64,000 bases of DNA from Loxodes magnus (GCA_946699065.1 CAMPDV010000004.1:682001-746000), one strand, 5' to 3'; shown: positions 28,113-41,202, counted from the stretch's first letter. The notes: generated by a model not told the origin, from the letters alone. Translations and numbers: made by a program.

Positions 28113-29365
28113 TCATTCAGTACTCTATTACTAATTACTTTATGACTTTTCATTTTTTTCTCTTATATTTAATTCTTGTGTTTGCATCAATTCCTCCTTT
28201 TCTGCCTCGTTTTCTTGTTATTAGCTTTCTTTTTTAGATTTATATGAAAACTTTTAAAACTTTTCTAATGAAGACAAATAGATCATTTTTTCTCTGTTTT
28301 ATTGATGTTGATTTTTAACTGCTAATTTTTAGAAGGAAAGCCAATAATTTGGATCATTAAATTAAGATGTGATTCAATGCTTCCATTCATTTTACTAGAG
28401 CTTTTATTTAAGAGCTTCCTGTAATAAATATCACTTACTTCAAATAAAATATGTGCATCTATCATTTAGGCCGGATCATCGAAAGGAATATCCAGCTTTA
28501 TTGAAAAGCATAATTAGTAAAACAACTTCTATTACCTTTTTAATAGTTTATCATAACTACTACCTTCTTCTCTTTCCTCCTCTTTAACATCTTCATTAAT
28601 TGTCTCACATTACTGACTTTAATTCAGATAGGTTGAACTGATAATTGATAAATCAGTCTTAAAAGATTAATCATTGATTTAAGAAGTCACATCTATTATA
28701 TCAGGTTGTATCTTTATTTAATTGTCTTTATTTCCATAAGCATTTTAGATGTTTCCAGACATTGACATTTCTTTTAATGTTTATAAACTCTCACTGATTC
28801 GCATTTGTTCTTATATTCTTTGTTCAATCAAATCTAACTCTTTTTGCTTTGAGTCAAGTCTCTCCTCCAATTCAAACTCTAGACTTTTAAAATTAATTTA
28901 CTGCTAAAAGTCCTTTAAAGCATCACCTTTTTATTTAGCAATAACTTTAAGTCTTTCAGCATACAAATTAATTTTAAAGGGGTAATTCCTTTATCATATA
29001 GACATACTTTCAAGTCTTTGTAGAATATCAAAGCATTTATCATATTCCTCAGCTCCCAGTAAACTACTGCAATAAACAAGCATTCTTTTTGTTGTTTCAC
29101 TACTATCAATCTTATAAGAACTCTAAATAGCAGATCTTAATTTCTCTAGTTTAAAGTCAATATTTTCTATTATCACTTCAATAGTCTAATCACTATTTTC
29201 AAGGATTCTTACATATTAACTAACTTATGTGCATATACTGGAGTGATATTCTATCATAGGTGTCTTTATCAAGTTTTGACAGTTGATACAGAGTATATCT
29301 ATTTCTAAGGTTCAATCTTCTTTTTTAATACTTTCTCTGCTATTTTAACTCTTATTCTTCTTCAT
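28113..29365 (-). CDS. C2HC zinc-finger and coiled-coil protein
   Basis: 410-residue protein with one N-terminal zinc-binding motif: Cys26-x2-Cys29, His41 and Cys45 in an EYHSSIC context. This resembles single zf-C2HC fingers found in ciliate and axonemal proteins. A helical middle region (ETTKRMLVYCSSLLGAEEYD...) and a coiled coil around residues 150-210 follow. Exon 1 (29365-28439) is 309 whole codons, a 20-nt intron (28438-28419) follows, and exon 2 is 102 codons ending TGA 28115-28113. Reading through the intron gives an alternative shorter tail, but the spliced tail is the more protein-like. In-frame TGA reads as Trp in EDWTLE, SIWQRN and KHWITS. Function unknown. Confidence 0.72.
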
Positions 29366-30130
29366 TTTTATATAAATACTTATTCATTTTTCCCTTTATT
29401 TAAGATAAATTATACCTGGCAATTATTATCAAGCTGCATAATAAGCTTTTTATATTAACTAAATAGAGCTTCAGTTTATATCATAGTAGCTCATTTTACT
29501 ATGTAAATAAAACTATAAGTCTGATACTAATAAAGCAGGCTTATAGGATATTCATTAGAAAAAGGTATTTCTTAACTTATTTGTTACTATGTATTTACTC
29601 TTCAAAGCACTTATTACTAGAGAATATTAATCAAGGATATAAATAAAATGCTCTAATCGTAACTCTTAAGCTGCTATTTGAGAATGTCTATAGTTTTTAT
29701 TACTTTCATAGTCTTAATTGTAAGAATAAGCTTTTTATGTGTATATAATAGATAGGACATAATTGGATACGATGATACTATTATTGATTACATTAATGAA
29801 GATCTTTCCTCTATTGATTTCTAATAATTTAAGAGTTTATAAAGCTTGATGGATATAGTTTATTTATTGAAACTTCTATACCACTTTTGCTCATTTCTTA
29901 ATATCAGAATTCAAATGTTATCAACCAGCAAGGATTTGAACCTAAATGCTTATTTAAAGTATCACTACTCATATTATGATAGCTAAGCTTTAAGATATTA
30001 CTTATATCCTTTGAAGTTAATAAAGCTTATACTTTAACTATGCCTTTAATAGAGATATGTAAAGTGGCCTTTATTGTAGTCTTAAGATAAACATTTAGTA
30101 ATAAATAAAATGTAGAATCTAATCTAGTAA
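29366..30130. other. Intergenic, with an open frame that could extend the next gene
   Basis: The frame of the next (+) gene is free of TGA back to ATG 29684. The translation there begins with a hydrophobic stretch (MSIVFITFIVLIVR) and has a fair residue mix (GYDDTIIDYINEDL). It may be a separate upstream exon or a chance opening. The rest is AT-rich with nothing recognised. Confidence 0.4.
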
Positions 30131-32470
30131 ATGGCCATGAAAGTAGAACAAAGCATAGTCCAATAAGAAATTCCTTCTCAGTACTAAAGTAAAGTCTAAA
30201 TTATAACTACCAAGATAAGGAATCATTAATAAATAGGAGAAAGAGTACAAAACACTGTATCTGATTACTTCAATTAAACGAATCAGAAATAATAGGAAGA
30301 AATTTAGTAAGAATAAGAAGAACAAGCTAAAAAAAAGACTGAAGAAGTAGTAAAAAGAAAAATCTAATAGCTTAGAGAATCTTATTATATACCTCAATAG
30401 TAAGTAAACCAACAACTTAAAAAATAAAATTATTAGGGAAGCTTTTAAAAATCTTAGTCAACGCAATAATTAACTGAAAATTCTTTCTAATCAGAGTATG
30501 AAGATTTCAAAGTGCAAAATTAGGATTCTGAAAATGAGTTCAATGAAGAGAAGCAGAGTTTTTCAAAAATATTTTTAGAATAAAGAAAAGAATAGAGACT
30601 TTAAGCAAAGAGTGAATAGAGCCCTATACGAATGTCTTAATTCTTTTTGTTTGCATAAAAAAATTATGACTTGTAAGAGCAGAAGAAAATATAAACTCCT
30701 ATAAAATCCTAATCAGCTTCCTAACTTATTTAGAAAAGTCCTACTAAAATCTAGCCAGTTGATAATATAATTTTCAATTGCGACAGATTGTAAAAACGAA
30801 CTCAAACTGCAATTAGGAAAACATAAACAAGATAGGAAAAATCTTATAAGCAGTGAAGCATTATATAAAAATACTCTGAAGATAAATCATAAAATCCTTG
30901 AGAATCGAAAATTTATAAATAAGGAAAAGAAGAGTTAATTAAAATTTAATAGCAGAAACTCCGACAAAGAATAAAAATCTAGAAAGAAATTATCAATGAC
31001 TTGATGATAGTTAATTAGCCTAATTAAACTTCCTAATCCAAATAAAGGAAAAAATATTAATTTGCTGCAAGTAAATCTGAGAATGAAAGCTTTTATTTGG
31101 ATTTAAAATCAATCAATGATTCTAGGGATTTTTTGAAGGAAAACAAAAGAAAGTTTGGAAAAATGAAATCAAGTAGAATAAATGTTCCTAAATCGTTTAA
31201 AATACTTGAGCATTAGCCTTTGTAAAATAAATATCAGCCAAAGCTTTCATCAGATTAAAATATTTTGCAAGACATAAAAAAGTTTCAAAAAGAAAGCTAT
31301 AAGTAAATAATGGAATCTGCTAACCTTTAAGATAAAATTTTAAAGCAAGTTTATTTATAAAACAAGTAATTTGATCAAACTTTGGTTAAGTAAAGAAAGT
31401 AAGAAGCATTAAACAAAAAAATTAGAAATTTAATAACTTTAGACGAGAAAGAAAAGCCATAAATGGAAAATTATGTTGAAAAAAAGCTGAGCTAAAAGTT
31501 CTGGACTCCCGTAACAAAATCTAAATTTGAGGAATTAAAGAGAAAGCAAATAATCTAAGAAATAAAATCTTTTGACGAAAATGCAGTAGACTTCATTTCC
31601 AATTTAATGAATACAAAGTTAAGCTTAGATTAAGATATTAAGAATAGCAAACTAATAGTTAGAAAATATAAAGCTAAATAAGCGAAGTGAGAAAAATAAA
31701 AAATTAATGTGTTTGAAGAATGGCAAAGATCGCAAAAAAAAGCGTAATAAAATGATGACAAAAAAGTACAAAATAAACTTTTGAATTATATGATGGGTAA
31801 AAAAAGTAACGCAGATAGTAATGAGGAGAAAATAACTTAATAACCACATATTCTATCAACTAATATATAAACAGAACCAGCATTAATTGAAATTCCTGAA
31901 TTTAATATTTCAACAAATACTTTGGATAATAATAAAACTGAGCAAGGTACATTCATGAATAAGTTTGTTAAAAATGTCAGAATTTCATTGCTTAAAATTA
32001 ACGAAATTCCTCAGAATTCTAGAAACAAAAAGAAAATTCAAGCAAGTTCTGAACCAAAAAGTTCAATCAAATAAAAGAAATAAGAATGATATACTTAAAG
32101 AATATCTTTTGATAGTAAAATTTTAGATCATTATTTATTAAATTAAAAGGAAAATCAAATCGAAGAACAACCTTAAGTAGAAGCAGAAGAAACTTAAAAG
32201 TAATTAACACGGCAATCTTAGAAAATGAGTTTCAGGAATAAAGCTTTTCCAGATTTAAGGAAGCTTTTAAAAGCAAGAAAAAAAAGATTATCATAGATGT
32301 AATAAAAACATATTATATTACTTTAACTTCTTAATTTTTATTATATATAAATTTTACTATTCAAAAGAAACACTTAAAGCAAAGTTGATTCAAAGTATTT
32401 TATTTAAAACATCTCAGAAGTTAGCTTAAATAAACTTATTATGCATCATAACTTAATACTTTGCTTATGA
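30131..32470 (+). CDS. Hypothetical basic Lys/Gln-rich protein
   Basis: An open frame of up to 779 residues, highly charged and Lys/Gln/Glu-rich, with scattered short coiled coils. Four in-frame TGA codons read as Trp (KQWSII, NPWESK, AKWEKQ, QEWYTQ). The TGA at 32087 might be the stop, but the following 60 residues look coding (RISFDSKILDHYLL, KAFPDLRKLLKARKKR), so I extend to TGA 32468. The last 45 residues are Leu/Ile-rich and doubtful. ATG 30131 is chosen because a strongly protein-like composition begins there. An in-frame ATG at 29684 is an alternative. No domain recognised; the composition suggests a cytoskeletal or structural protein. Confidence 0.65.
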
Positions 32471-34597
32471 ATTAAAATTTGTAAAAGCAATCATTTTACT
32501 TTAAAATCTGCATTAAACCTAATTTAAAGGATTTATATATATTAAGATTAAGTAAACATTTTAATATATTAATTTAAATAGTTCCCATATGTTTTTTATT
32601 TATAGAAGGTAAAAAATACTAAAAGCTTAAATTATCTTCTTTTTTTAGCTTTGAGTTCTAAATTATTGCTTCTTTCTTTTAGATCAATATTTACTAAATT
32701 AATTTGAATATTATTATACATCTGATGCTAATTAGATATGTTATATATATTTCCCAAAAAGCTAAATCTTATTCAAAAGTAACATTTATACAAATAAGAA
32801 TAACAACAGAGAAGGTATAAATTAATACATTTTAATTAAATAAAGTTTGGTATATTTGCTACTGCTTTATTGAAGAATGATATCACTCTCAAAGATAAAA
32901 TATAAAAAATAGCTAAGACTTATTAAAATAAATTATTTTAATTAGCTTATATGCAACATTTTTATTTATTTTATTATTTATCACATAGTTTTTACTTAAA
33001 TTATAGATTATATTTTAATCATTTTTAAGCTAAATGTGTAAAATTTCTGATTTAAAGCACACTTTTTATCTATCATAAATATAAGATTAGAATATTAAGT
33101 GGATGCTGAATATTTGGATATAAGTAAATGATTTGAATATTTATTTTTAAATATGTAATTTCATTAGGATATATATTTTCTCCTTAATTTATTACTTATT
33201 TATCTAGCACTAGAATAAACGAATATAGTAGGTAGCTTTAATTTTTTGATACACAATTTATCAATTTCTATAATTAAAATTTTCTTAAAATCTTTTACTA
33301 AGCGCCTTTTTATAGAATTGAAAAGATTGCTAAATAATTCTAAATTGGGATAGGATCAGCAATGCTCTCAAATAGATTTAAAACTTTGATTCAAATGTGA
33401 AGAAATTAATTGGACATTAAATAATTTAGAAAAAGAAACAAAGAAACGATGACTTTAAATATTAAAAATCTAGTTTCATAATTACTATGATCAGTCTACT
33501 AAATATATCTTTGAGTAACTTGAGTAACTACTTGGTAGTAAAAGAAATAATTTATAAAGAAAAACCAAGTATTTATAAAATCCTTATACTAACTATATTC
33601 CAAAAATTTAATAAATAACTAATTAAATATTAAATTCTAAGTTAAACACATACAGTTATATATTTTTACCATTATGTATATTGGAACTCTATAAATAGCT
33701 ATAAAATATTTACTAAGAATCAAATACCAAAAGCTAATTTTAAGTAATCCTAGCAAAATCATTTAGTAATTTTATTATTAACTTCTAAATTTACTAGCAA
33801 TACCAAGCTTTTTATAAAATATTAGCGAATTGTCAATGAAAGAATAAATTGCCTATTATCAAATAAACTTAAGTTTAATTTCTTATATTCAAAGCTATTT
33901 TCTTTCAACTATACTCTTTAAACTCTTATAATAAAATTTTAATAATAATTAGCGCAAAAGAATAAAAATATACTCGTAAGTTAAATTAATTCAGAAATAT
34001 TCTAAATTCTAAATATTTTTCAAGTTGTTTTATTTATAATTACTTTTATTTAAGTTATTTAATTTAAAAAATACAAAAATTAAAGAACAACTAAAAGAAT
34101 CAAAATTGCAATTAGAAATTCTAAAAATATAACTAGCATACTTACTTAATCAGCATTCATAACAATTTAGTCAAATTATTTTTTGGTATTGCACAATTAA
34201 AAGGCAGTAATTAATTCCTATCAATAACTTAATTTCAATAGTATTTTTATTAAAGTGATTTATTCTTCTATTTTTGGTATTAATCTAAGTTATGGTATTA
34301 AATAGTAAAGCACTTAAAATAGGGATGTCTACTATATAATTATTTAAAGCAAGTAAAATCTTATTATATTATTAGCTTTAGTTTGATATTTTATTAAGCA
34401 TTATTTACTCTTTTATCTTAATTAAATTTCATTGGTAGTTTTAAAAAGAAATTTCCTTTTTACTTCAGTAAATTGATTTTTGCTGTAATATTTTAGAAGA
34501 TTATTGAAAGTTTATAAAGAAAGAGATTGACTTATTTTGATTGATTAGTAAAGAAGTAATAAATAAACATAGAACATAATACTAAAAGTTTATATGA
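32471..34597. other. Longest gap: 2.1 kb of AT-rich DNA
   Basis: Low-complexity A/T-rich sequence with no long convincing frame on either strand, no tRNA-like cloverleaf that I could fold by eye, and no obvious repeat. Confidence 0.5.
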
Positions 34598-34888
34598 TCA
34601 CTTTACTAATTCTACTTTTTCACAAAAATTCGCGGGAATCAACCCGGTAACTGGATCTGTACCAAGTGGTCTTCGGAAAAGTAAAATATGAGGTTCTGGT
34701 CTGTGTATTTCATAATGAATCCAGCCTCTACTTTGCTGAACACCAAGTGCTCTCCATTCCATTTCCTGTAATAAACGTCCTCTGGGCATCTTTCTGTAAA
34801 TAGCTTTAGGCAAAATAACGTGTCTGTATTCAAAAGCATCATCTTAATATTTTTCAGAGTACTCGATTTCTTCTGGAAACCTTGGCAT
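34598..34888 (-). CDS. CKS1: Cyclin-dependent kinase regulatory subunit (CKS1/Suc1)
   Basis: 96-residue CKS protein, the small adaptor that binds CDKs and phosphorylated substrates in cell-cycle control. Conserved family segments are all present: [38 protein letters not shown], and the beta-hinge and C-terminus [14 protein letters not shown]. Length is typical (about 80-115). It is intronless, starts at ATG 34888 and ends at TGA 34600-34598. Only one Gln is TAA and no Trp is TGA, so even a standard-code search would find most of it. It has slightly higher GC than its surroundings. Confidence 0.97.
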
Positions 34889-35173
34889 TTTGATATTATA
34901 AATTCTAAAAAATCCTTAAATACAATTTATTTTCTTTTGATTACAATTCAAATTTTCAAAATTTAGAAAATTTAGAAAATGTCCTACTTTACAATTTTAC
35001 TTTTTAAATCTTTCATCCTATGCTTATCTTACCAAAATGCTGCATCGTTATCCTTACAACATTACTAAAGCCTCTCTATTCAATTGGTTTCTATTTATCG
35101 AAATCTACGAATTTAAAGCTATAAACTGTTTATATTATAAAAAATTGAATAGCTTAGTAGATATTAGTAAATA

Positions 35174-35506
35174 ATGAAAAGCATTAGTTTTAAGAATGAA
35201 AGTATGAACTATGATAATAATATTATAGGCTTGTAGAAAAGAAAGAGGGATTCAAGTTCTTTTATTTGAAAATCAAGGTAAAAATTCTAATTTTGTTGCT
35301 TAGTGAAATAGTTTATTGATACCACTTTAAATGTTTTACATAAAATTGAAAAAGAAATTGATTAATTGAAGAATGTACTGTTTAAAAGGAAAGATAGAGA
35401 TATATTTTATTTACAAACCTAGAATGGATAACTAAAATCATAATAATCTAAATTAGAAATTATACATTTAAAAACAATAATATATGATAGCTATTCTATA
35501 CAATGA
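35174..35506 (+). CDS. Small hypothetical protein
   Basis: 110-residue open frame from ATG 35174 to TGA 35504 with one in-frame TGA (SFIWKS) read as Trp. It has a mixed residue composition, a KRKRDSS basic patch and a short helical segment (VLHKIEKEIDQLKNVLFKRK). No family recognised. A 26-nt GT-AG stretch inside would give an earlier stop if spliced, so the model is tentative. Confidence 0.42.
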
Positions 35507-36121
35507 ATAGCTCATTATTTTAATATTTTGCTATAATTAAGTTACTATAAATTCCTTTTTCTTTAAGTATTTAAACTAAAACTTTGCTTTTCTTTAACTT
35601 AATTTTATTTATTTTTCAAATACATAACTTACTAAGAATGTTTAATTTTATAAATAAGTAATAATTTTATTTTCTTTATGGTTTATCTTAATTTATATTT
35701 TTCTATTATTTAAGTGATAATTATCCTTAATGCTATATAAATCTTAATTGAATATTTGGTTGAGCATTTATAATTAAAGGAGTTTATTTCTAGTATTTAC
35801 TTATCTATACAAATTTAATTTTAAAGATAAAGTTAACTATTTAAACTTTATAAATAAATCATTGCTTGCAGACTTAATTTTTAATAGTCTTCATGTTAAG
35901 TTAATATGTTTATTATATTTTTAACTTACAATCACTTTGTGTATTTTTATTTTTTCTTATGTGCCTGATCATCACTTGATTATAGTTTGTATTTTCCTTT
36001 AACTAAGTAGTTACAAGTTATTTCAAAACATACTGAAACTTTTTCAATGTGCTTAAATAGAGTAAGAAAGTGATTATTATTTTGAAACAATTTATTAAGA
36101 TAATAAATAAATTATGTGATT
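35507..36121. other. Intergenic, AT-rich
   Basis: No feature recognised. Confidence 0.5.
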
Positions 36122-38545
36122 TCAAAATTTTAATTATTTCACCTACGATCTTTAGACTTACAGATTATCTTTAGATATTTATTAGTTTTGCTCTTCTTTC
36201 TTTATATTTGCTGTTTTTATATCTTCATCAATTGAGATTTCATTTCTTTACTGAATTATTTAATGATTTGCAGGATTTTGATTATTTGATTAATGAGTTT
36301 CCTCTGTTTAAAGAGACTCTCCACTTGATTCTTAACTTTAGCTTCATTGACTTTATTATTCTTCTTAAGACTATTCAATACTTTATTTAGCTTATTAATC
36401 TTCATTTTTTCGCATAATCTCATTCTTACTTTCTGATATCTTAACTTACTCATTATTCTTTATTTCTTGCTAAAAAGAGTTCTCGGATATTTTCTCATTT
36501 AATTATTAAATAGTAGATGCTTGATCTGAATCTAAGTTAGGAATAGTTTACTAAACTTAAGATTAATTATTTTTTTATATTTAATTATTATTTTCATGAG
36601 TGCTTTAGCTTTTTTCTACGCTTTACGTAAAAATTTATTAAGATTGATTGATTTCTTACTTTTGATGCTCGTGATCAGAGTTTTTTTCCGAATGTTTTTT
36701 TATATTTTTATCTTATGCACTTTAAGGTTCATTTTATTTGCTCTTAGTATCACTTTTGTCAAAACTAAAGTTGTTATATTTAGTTTTATATTTTGAATGA
36801 CTCTTTTAAGAATTACTATTTTCTGTTACATGTTAAAAAGTAGATAATTCTTAGTAATCTAAATCATTCTCTTCATATTGGTCGTTTGTTAGATCTTGTA
36901 ATTTTTTGGCTTTATTTTCATTCTAAAAAAAAGAAATGTCATGAGATGAATTACTATTTGGTATGGAATCGGAACTACTTTCTAGTTTGACTTTTTACTT
37001 TTGTATTGGATTAATATCAGGTAATTTTATCTCTTCCTTTGGACCAGTTTCAATATGATTTATCTAATTGTACTTATTTTTCTTAAACTGTTTCTTTTAA
37101 GAACTTAAATTCAATTTTTATTCTATAGGGTTTTCACTCTCCAAATTATCCTATTCAAGTTGCATTTTTTAGTAATAAGAAACTTAATCTTTTTTCTATT
37201 TTTACTTTTGTTTGATTCCTTTAATTTTCATTTGATTCTGAACTTATTAATTAGATTTGCTGAAAGTCTTTATGAGATCCCTTTCTGAAGTGGATAAATC
37301 ATCACTCTGAGGGTGAATTGAATGACTGCTTTCATTTTAAATGCTTTTCTAAGAAATGTCTAACTTTTTGCTGAACTCTAAATCAGTACCGTTTTCTTCT
37401 TCTATTTTTTTTAATTAGATATTTAGTTATATCAGAGACTCCAAAAATTTTTACTCAAAGCACCTGTAAATTTACTCAAAATCTATAATTAATATTTTGA
37501 GCTTTGAATTGTTGAGACCAATTTTGGACTATTTTTAGCAAATAAATTTAATTTTTTATGGGTTCTCTAAAATATGGAATCCTATTTCTTAGCTTAATTA
37601 TTATTTCACTGTTTTATTTACCTTTCTGGCTTCTTGAAGTTATATTTCTGAAATAACTTAGGTAATGCTTCTTGAGCTCGATTTTTCAGATATAGTACTT
37701 TCTTGACCTTTAACAATTTCTTTTCATTCTATTTTTTTACTTACTTGAGCTTTCTTCGTCATCTCACTCAAACGAACTTCGATATCCTCCTCTCTAAACC
37801 TCAATCCAATTAATTGTGAAATGTCTTAATTTTTCCCAAAATCCACATTTTTATTTAAAGAAACTAAGAACTGAATAACAATTTGAGCCTAATTTTGGAG
37901 TAATTAGGCATATTACTTAGTGAAGATATCAATAACATAGTTGAATGGAGGAGAGGAGCAAGAAAAGCTAAATCAAAGTGTTTCCATACTAATAACCTTT
38001 TATGAAAAATTTTCCTCCTCAATCTAGAAATTGCTTTAGGAATACTATTACCTATAACCATAATTTTCAGGAACAATAATATCTCAAAGGAAAATTAGAT
38101 CATTTAAAATGTTAAACATATTTTGTATTCAAATATAGTCTTTTATTATGGTTGGAACTACATTAATTGCGTCCTAAAAATCGTTTTAAAGTTACCCTTT
38201 TTCAACTTAACTAAGATTTCCCTAAATCTTTTGAAGTTTGTAGATGTGATGAGCTATTTGTATAGGTTCGAGAGAAATGCTATAATTATTTCTCTCAGTT
38301 GTTCAAAACTCTTTCGATAGCAAAAAAAGCTCATTATCTAGAATGCTTGGATTAAAGTTTTGGTAAAGCTCCTTTCTAGTTTTTAAGCACTAGATTATAT
38401 TAACCTCTTTGAAACTCTACTCTTTATTTTTAAACTAACCATTCAGAATTTTTCTAATGGATTATCTGTTAAACTCAGAAATTAAGTTTGACTCTTTACT
38501 CTACTCAGAAGCGAGATTCGTATTAACAAGTTCATTTTCTTCCAT
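36122..38545 (-). CDS. Hypothetical protein, helical N-terminal domain and Gln/Ser-rich tail
   Basis: A single open frame of 807 residues from ATG 38545 to TGA 36124-36122. Residues 1-270 look folded (EPIQIAHHIYKLQKI, NVVPTIIKDYIWIQNMFNIL, FSFSCSSPPFNYVIDIF). The rest is disordered-looking, rich in Ser, Gln, Asn and Lys. Six in-frame TGA codons fall where Trp is reasonable (KEFWTTE, DYIWIQN, FLWDII, ETLWFSF, IEWKEI, SQWSQS). Introns that keep frame cannot be excluded. No family recognised. Confidence 0.7.
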
Positions 38546-38683
38546 TTTCAATCAAGTAACTTAAATTGTAATTAACTATAAATTTATACTAAATACAATT
38601 GAATTCGTTTCTTAGTACTAATAAACGTTAAGAACATGCTAGCCTAGTTATTGTATTATATATAGCAAGTAATTATATGTAAA

Positions 38684-39463
38684 ATGAAATTTGGTATTAT
38701 GAGCAATGTGTTTCTAATAGTTTTAATTATTAAAGAAATTGAAAGTAATAGCTAATCTAGTAAGATTATATCTAACGATTAAGCTTTTAAATAGCTTTTA
38801 GTATTTAACTAACTAATGTATTCAATACTTTCTAAGAGTCATTACACAGTTGCACTTTCCTTATAATTAATTTAGCTAAGAAATTAGCTTATTTGTTTAA
38901 ATATAGCCTTTTCCTTTACTAGTCAGTAAAATTTTAAAAGATAGAATTTAATAAACAATTAATAGTCACATATGTAAGTATATGATAGGATAGGAACTAG
39001 TTAGCATATTGGCTTATTTTATTACTTGCTTGTCACTTTAAGTGATTTATTTAATATTTCATTAGTTTTAATTGATCGAAATAAAATTGCTTGCTTATAC
39101 TTGGAAATTTTAAGTACAAAGAAGTCAAATAATTTAGATGAAATGAATATAAAATATAAGGAAACTGACATAGCTTCAACTTAGTTAGACAATGCCAGCA
39201 AATCTATTTATAATCATTAGTAACTAGACTAATTTATAAATAAGTCTATTATCTATCCTTTAGTCCTTATTATTGTGTTTAATCAATTAAAAGCTGCATT
39301 GAACTGGTATATTTTAGTAAAACTATTAGAAACAGAATGCCAAAACATACATAAGAATGCTTTAAAGGAAAGTCATTTAATCAAACAGCAAATCTTAAAA
39401 TTTTAGCATTCCATTGTTAATTTTAGCTTATTTAGAAAATTTCTTCTTTAGTACTTAACTTGA
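38684..39463 (+). CDS. Candidate secreted or membrane-anchored hypothetical protein
   Basis: A TGA-free frame of 260 codons from ATG 38684 to TGA 39461, with a hydrophobic N-terminus (MKFGIMSNVFLIVLIIKEI). Its residue mix is protein-like in the second half (STKKSNNLDEMNIKYKETD, ALNWYILVKLLETECQNIH). There are no in-frame TGA codons. At the local composition, an opening this long is unlikely by chance but not impossible. Nothing homologous is recognised. An alternative start is ATG 38699. Confidence 0.42.
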
Positions 39464-39890
39464 TTACTCTACCCTTTAATATTAAAAGCTAAATTTAAGT
39501 AATTTCCCCTATATATTTATAGGGTAATTAAACCAAAGAATATAATAAAATAAATTGCAAGATTAAAAGCTTCAAAGGTATGAAAGTTATATAAATGAGA
39601 AAGCATTTAGTATACATTTCAAAACTAGTCTAAGACTGTTAAAACTTGAAGGTACTGTAAAGATCCTAAAAGAGTATAATTTGAATGTAATTATAGTTTA
39701 TTAATCTAACTTTTAGTCCTAATATTAATGTAGAATAATTTAGGATTTATTTAAAGGAAACATTTAAAGCTTTTTATTATTAAAAGTGTAAAAGAAGATA
39801 GCTTAGATAAGTGATTGCTTGCATATTATATAAGATACTAGGAATGAATATCTAAAATAAAGATTTAAATAAGTTTCTTAAGATATATAA
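39464..39890. other. Intergenic, AT-rich
   Basis: Upstream region of the WD40 gene. No feature recognised. Confidence 0.5.
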
Positions 39891-40952
39891 ATGGTAGATT
39901 AAAAGTGATTTGAAATTGAGCCTCCTTCTATTTATTGTAAGAATTAGGTATTTGGAATTGACTTCCATAAGTAGAATAATATAATAGCCCTAGGAATGAT
40001 AGATGGAAGCTTTTCTATTTATAGGATTTCCTAAGAGGAAAACTAAGTTCTATTCTAAACTAATTAAAGCGAAGAATCTATAAGAGATGTTGCTTTTCTT
40101 AAAAAGTCTTCTCAAGATTTACTGGTTACTGTATCTAGCGACTGTAGTGTTGTATATTGAGATTTATAAAGCTAGCAGATTTTAACTTAAATATAGAGTT
40201 CATATCCTGTTAATATAGTAAGAGAGTTAGGCAATAATCTTGTATTGGTAGGTGATGATTAAGGAAATGTTATAATATATGATTATTAAGGGAAATTAGT
40301 CAAGAAGATTAACCTGCAAAAAGAGCAAATCACTGAATGCATCGAGTATGAAAGTAATGTCATTATAACATGCTCTATTGATGGAACTGTTGCTTTAACT
40401 GATTTAATTGCTGACAAAACAAAAATTTCTTAGAATTAAACTGAAGAGCTTTACACACTCAATTTAATTAAGTCAAAAAATTAAAGCAGCAAATTAGCGG
40501 CTGGAACTTCAACAGGAAATGTATTGCTATTTGATATAGAGCCTGATGTTTAAGAAAATTGAAAATTTGAGCATAAGTTGTAGGATTAAGAAGATAGAAT
40601 TCCTAAAATAATACCTGGAAGTATTGAAACTTCAGTATAAATTACTGAAGATTAAATAATGCTAGCTGGATCTAATGGACTAATTTATTATCTAAACTTT
40701 TTTCCACATAAAAGTAAACTTGCTTGGGAAGAGGAACAGTTAGAATATGACATTCATCCATGTATTGAGAAGATTAAATTATCAGATGATGGATGGCTTT
40801 TAGCTAGTGTTACTTAAGATTAAGTAGTTAAGTTCTGAGATGTAGAAACATTTGCATAGCAGGTCGAGAGAGAAGAACAAAATCCAAGTAGAAATTATCA
40901 AAATCCTTTCTTTAAAGAAATGGCAGAAAATGTAGAAAATGAGCAAGAATGA
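39891..40952 (+). CDS. WDR55: WD40-repeat protein, WDR55/Jip5-like
   Basis: 353-residue beta-propeller protein. WDR55/Jip5 proteins act in nucleolar rRNA processing and ribosome biogenesis. Repeat signatures include VFGIDFHKQNNIIALGMIDG, TVSSDCSVVYWDL, LVLVGDDQGNVIIYDY, TCSIDGTVALTDL, LAAGTSTGNVLLFDIEP and LLASVTQDQVVKFWDVE. Four Trp are TGA (residue 6, residue 90 in YWD, residue 224 in NWKFEHK, residue 316 in FWD). Two of these are the W of the WD dipeptide, which is very strong evidence for TGA as Trp. The frame then stops at TGA 40950. Intronless. The acidic tail (ENVENEQE) is usual for the family. Assignment to WDR55 within the WD40 superfamily is probable but not certain. Confidence 0.88.
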
Positions 40953-41202
40953 ACTTTTAAAAATAATTAAGTTAATATAATTAATCACTCATATAGCATA
41001 GAATCTTTTACTAAAAGGCTAGAGACAAGCCATTAGTATTTATTCTTGTATCTATTTAGTAATTAGATTTGATATAATCATCCTCATAGGAGCAGTTTTA
41101 TCTTACATTGAATAAATACATAAGCGTATTAGTTGAAAAGGAATATAATGTATCTATAAATAAGCAAAATAAAATTTATTTATTTAGCATAATATAGACA
41201 AA

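Noticed and set aside
29905..29990. tRNA-like T-arm (GGTTCAAATCC on the minus strand)
   Set aside because: The T stem has mismatches and no matching acceptor strand lies about 70 nt away.
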